Assembly (NCBI RefSeq): GCF_900113965.1
Contig: NZ_FORI01000001.1
Coordinates: forward strand, 565,620-629,619
Direction of reading: 5' to 3'
Length of the DNA stretch: 64,000 bases
From: Treponema bryantii
GTDB lineage: Bacteria; Spirochaetota; Spirochaetia; Treponematales; Treponemataceae
Each line of letters begins with the position of its first letter. Positions within the stretch are counted from its first letter, which is position 1. A model generated the notes under the pieces. The model was not told the DNA's origin, did not search any database, and saw only the letters and a list, made by a program, of their open reading frames with translations. Positions 61,249 to 64,000 of this stretch are shown piece after piece. Position numbers and translations under genes: made by a program.

Positions 61249-62895
61249 ATGAATGTCATACAGCCCGTTTTAGAACTTATCGGTAGCCTGGGACTTCTCC
61301 TTTATGGTATGAAGCTCATGTCTGACGGTATTCAAAAGAGCTCCGGTGAAAAGCTCCAGCGTGCGCTTGCGGTTCTTACAGGTAATCGTTTTGCGTCTCT
61401 TTTGACAGGTCTTGTTGTTACGATGGTTATTCAGTCATCGGGTGCGACTACCGTTATGGTTGTAACCTTCGTTAATTCCGGACTTATGACCCTTGCACAA
61501 TCTGTTGGTGTTGTATTCGGTGCTAACATCGGTACTACAATTACTGCATGGATTGTTTCTATCTTTGGATTCAATTTTAAGATTTCTGCTTTTGCCATTC
61601 CTGTTTTTGGAATCGGCTATTTCTTATCAATAATCAGAAAAGGTAAATATAGAAACTGGGCCGAAGCTCTCATGGGTTTCGGTATGCTCTTCTTAGGTTT
61701 GAGCGGACTTTCTGCTGTATTTACACCTGAGCAGCTTGGCTGGCTTTTCAAGATTCAGGGCGGCGGTCCTCTTGCAATTCTTGTCGGCTTTGTTATTGGT
61801 ATTCTGATTACTGCACTGCTTCATTCAAGTTCAGCATTTTCTGCCATCGTAATTACAATGGCTTTCAATGGTTTGATTAACTGGGAAATGGCTGCTGCAA
61901 TGACACTTGGTAGTAACATTGGTTCTACAATCGATGCTGTTCTTGCAGCCCTTGGAACAAATGCAGATGCACGCCGTTCAGCATTGATTCACGTTATGTT
62001 CAACGTATTCGGTACTGTTCTTGCGCTCATCTTCTTCCATCCATTCCTTGATTTAGTAATGATGCTTACACCTGGCGGACAGCATTCAAATATTGCAATT
62101 CGTATTTCAATGCTGCATACAGTTTTCAAAACACTTTCTACTATTATCCTGCTTCCAATGCAGAATCCGCTCATTGCCCTTACAAAGAAAATTATCAAAG
62201 ACGATCCGGAAGGAACTTCAAACGTTTACAAACTGGAATTTACAGGACTCCTTTCAAAAGACAGTGTTACAACACACATCATGCAGGCTGAAAAAGCTAT
62301 TGCAGATATGACAGATGTTGTAACTGATATGTTTGATAAGATTCAGATTGGCGTTACAAAGCGTAATCATGACTTTATCGAAAAACACGGTGAGGCTAGT
62401 GAGCTTGCAGAAGACTACGCAGATCAGATGCACGAGCAGATTACTCACTACCTTATTAAGTGTGAATCGCTTCAGGTTACAGAAAAGCAGTTGAATCACA
62501 TTTCTAACATGATTCAGATTGTTGATGAACTTGAAAACATGAGCGACAGCTGCTACGGCACAATCATGCTGATTTCCCGCAGTATCGAAAAGAAGATGAA
62601 ATTCCAGACTGAAGATATGGAACGACTTTTACCATACATTGAGCTGGCCCGCCAGTTCCTTCAGTTTATCCGCATAAATATCAACAAACAGCTTACACCA
62701 GAGAAACTCGAACTTGCCCGTGAACTGGAAGACGGAATCGACGCATTCCGCAAAGACCTCAAGAAGGTTGCCCGCAAGCGCCTCGAAGGTGGTGCAGACG
62801 TTAAATCCGAACTTCTCTACATCGATATTGTCCGCACTATCGAGCACATTGGTGACAACTGTTTCAACATTTCAGAAATCCTTACCAACGGCTAG
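61249..62895 (+). CDS. Na+/phosphate cotransporter with C-terminal PhoU domain
   Basis: 548 residues from ATG 61249; the upstream open frame to 61063 lies over the divergent lipoprotein gene. About eight TM segments with the two inverted PNaS signatures: TMVIQSSGATTVMVVTFVNS with VFGANIGTT, and TALLHSSSAFSAIVITMAFN with TLGSNIGST. Residues about 340-545 are a PhoU-like four-helix domain. It imports phosphate with sodium across the inner membrane. Probably leaderless (see promoter). The last codons abut a family-A repeat cut by the IS3-type element. Confidence 0.93.
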   Translation: MNVIQPVLELIGSLGLLLYGMKLMSDGIQKSSGEKLQRALAVLTGNRFASLLTGLVVTMVIQSSGATTVMVVTFVNSGLMTLAQSVGVVFGANIGTTITAWIVSIFGFNFKISAFAIPVFGIGYFLSIIRKGKYRNWAEALMGFGMLFLGLSGLSAVFTPEQLGWLFKIQGGGPLAILVGFVIGILITALLHSSSAFSAIVITMAFNGLINWEMAAAMTLGSNIGSTIDAVLAALGTNADARRSALIHVMFNVFGTVLALIFFHPFLDLVMMLTPGGQHSNIAIRISMLHTVFKTLSTIILLPMQNPLIALTKKIIKDDPEGTSNVYKLEFTGLLSKDSVTTHIMQAEKAIADMTDVVTDMFDKIQIGVTKRNHDFIEKHGEASELAEDYADQMHEQITHYLIKCESLQVTEKQLNHISNMIQIVDELENMSDSCYGTIMLISRSIEKKMKFQTEDMERLLPYIELARQFLQFIRININKQLTPEKLELARELEDGIDAFRKDLKKVARKRLEGGADVKSELLYIDIVRTIEHIGDNCFNISEILTNG

Positions 62896-62906
62896 TAAAA
62901 AAAATA

Positions 62907-62927
62907 CGGTGGTTGAACCTGTCGAAA
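62907..62927. repeat. Family-A repeat, copy 9, truncated by an IS
   Basis: CGGTGGTTGAACCTGTCGAA plus A matches copy 3 for one whole arm and centre, then stops exactly where the IS3-type end begins. The expected CCACCG arm is missing on this side. Confidence 0.8.
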
Positions 62928-62958
62928 TGAAGTGCACCCCAATTATTGGACACTTTAA

Positions 62959-63818
62959 CTAGGCTGATTTTAAGGACTGATTCCTAAATTGTAAAGGGGT
63001 CAGTCCTTTTAATTTAACCTTAATTCTCTTTTCGTTGTACCAAGATAAATATTCAACTAATTCTTTTTTGAAATGTTCAACAGATTCAAATTCCTGTAAA
63101 TAAAAAAGCTCAGATTTAAGCAATCCAAAGAAATTTTCCATTACTGAATTATCAAGACAGTTCCCTTTTCTGGACATGCTTTGTCGGATTCCTTTTTCTT
63201 TCAGACGCCTCTGATAATCATACATCTGATACTGCCAGCCCTGATCAGAATGAAGAATCAGATTTGTTCCATCCGGAATCTTAGCAAAAGCCTTTTCAAG
63301 CATATCAACTGTCTGAGCATAATTCGGACTTTCAGAAAGATTCCAGCTTATCAATGACTGATCATGTAAATCAAGAATCGGAGACAGATAAAGCTTTGTT
63401 CCAAACAGATTGAATTGTGTAACATCAGTAACCCATTTTTCATTAGATTTTGTTGTACTGAAATCTCGCTGCAAAAGATTAGGAGCCACTTTGCCTATCT
63501 GACCTTTATAGGAATTGTATTTATGCTGACGAACCTTACACACAATATGTTCTTCATGCATCAGTTTCTGAATTAATTTGTGGTTTGTTGTAAAACCTCT
63601 GTTTCTAAACTCTAAAGTAATCCTTCTGTAGCCATAGCGCCCTTTATTTTCATGATAAATCTGCTGGACAAGTTCTCGCTCTTCCTTGTGCTTATCCTGT
63701 TTCGGATGCGTTTCTGAGTAATAAAATGAACTTCTTGGTAAACCTGTAAGTTTTGTTAAATCTGAAACATTGTATTTTGACCTTAGTTCTCTGACAGCTT
63801 CGACTTTTCTCTGTCTTT
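62959..63818 (-). CDS. IS3-family transposase OrfB (integrase core), made by -1 frameshift
   Basis: About 285 codons in the frame upstream of and through ATG 63561. It begins near VEAVRELRSKYNVSDLTKLT, with an HTH_21-like region (ENKGRYGYRRITLEFRNRGF), then the rve integrase core with DDE acids: KWVTDVTQF (first Asp), LILHSDQGWQYQ (second Asp) and NSVMENFFGLLKSE (Glu). The end LTPLQFRNQSL is typical. No proper start lies upstream, so it is expected as an OrfAB fusion by slippage at the A6 run (63816-63821, minus strand). All catalytic residues are intact, so the element may be active. Confidence 0.88.
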
Positions 63819-64000
63819 TTTCTGCTGCTGTTTCTTTTTCTCGTCTTCCTGAACTAAGGCCAGATATTTTTTTAGGTATTCATTCTCCATTCGAAGATAT
63901 GCCAGTTCTTCGTCTTTTGTCCATTCTTCTCTAGGTTTGTTTGGTATTAAACTTTTCTTTGGCATTTTTGAACGCCTGCCTTGTTTCTGAAACAGAGCTT
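63783..64000 (-). CDS. IS3-family OrfA, partial (5' end outside the window)
   Basis: At least 72 codons, open to the window edge. The C-terminal part reads LAYLRMENEYLKKYLALVQE, then a Lys/Gln-rich tail and KSKLSEN, the leucine-zipper and end typical of IS3 OrfA. The N-terminal helix-turn-helix is beyond the window. It overlaps OrfB in the -1 frame by about 35 bases. Confidence 0.8.
   Translation of the reverse strand, partial: ALFQKQGRRSKMPKKSLIPNKPREEWTKDEELAYLRMENEYLKKYLALVQEDEKKKQQQKKDREKSKLSEN

Larger units (their letters stand above)
62928..64000 (-). mobile_element. IS3-family insertion sequence, right part; runs off the window
   Basis: The end TGAAGTGCACCCCAATTATT at 62928 starts with TG as IS3-family tips do, and lies 31 bases beyond the transposase stop. 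OrfA and OrfB overlap in the -1 arrangement typical of the family. The other end is beyond 64000, so the terminal inverted repeats and target duplication cannot be checked here. Confidence 0.85.

Overview
The window looks like chromosome of a host-associated Treponema (gut or rumen type). The basis is a spirochete-style envelope gene set (several orphan outer-membrane beta-barrels, large lipoproteins, an OmpA-family protein), moderately low GC, an orphan PTS EIIC, a class III cyclase followed by an unknown coiled-coil operon and, further on, acetate kinase, and hemicellulose enzymes (GH27, GH51). Species cannot be assigned from sequence reading alone.

Layout. 1-2.7 kb: orphan PTS EIIC (minus) diverging from a LacI-type regulator; between them lie a near-consensus promoter, a 22-bp perfect operator palindrome and what looks like a complete small RNA with its own terminator. 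2.7-18.7 kb: an E2-like acyltransferase domain protein, uvrC, a secreted LamG/FN3 protein, a giant acidic TPR protein, three outer-membrane barrel proteins, an M24 peptidase and murJ. 18.9-26.7 kb: adenylate cyclase, two unknown coiled-coil proteins, a solo peptide-binding protein, then ackA. 27-35.8 kb: OmpA-like protein, a 1573-residue lipoprotein, a lipoprotein with a C-type-lectin-like end resembling diversity-generating-retroelement (DGR) targets, and about 1 kb of decayed gene fragments. 35.9-46 kb: an argD-like aminotransferase, a large peptidase-MA/propeller/barrel protein, a Gld-type ABC operon and pth. 46-52 kb: a Lol-like ABC system with its own LolA-like protein and outer-membrane barrel. 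52-56 kb: GH27, small zinc protein, GH51 and a ComFB fusion, two of them with AACGTT operators. 56-64 kb: clpP, UPF0158-GNAT fusion, DbpA-type RNA-binding protein, MBL hydrolase, phosphoesterase, DUF3798 lipoprotein, Na/Pi cotransporter, and an IS3-family element running off the end.

Two families of short palindromic repeats are scattered through the window. Family A (core GGTTGAGCCTGTCGAAACC and variants) has nine sites: two are translated in frame inside the TPR gene and one is cut by the IS3 element. Family B (core GTCATTGCGAGCG) has four composite sites, one of them expanded in tandem.

The most notable regulatory signals are (i) the LacI-controlled sRNA candidate with a UCCUCC loop; (ii) five genes whose sigma70-like promoter has a 17-bp spacer and a -10 box only 6-9 bp before the ATG, with no Shine-Dalgarno, i.e. 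probably leaderless; and (iii) a 117-nt branched palindromic structure at 45.9 kb. All functional calls are by eye from motifs; no database search was run.
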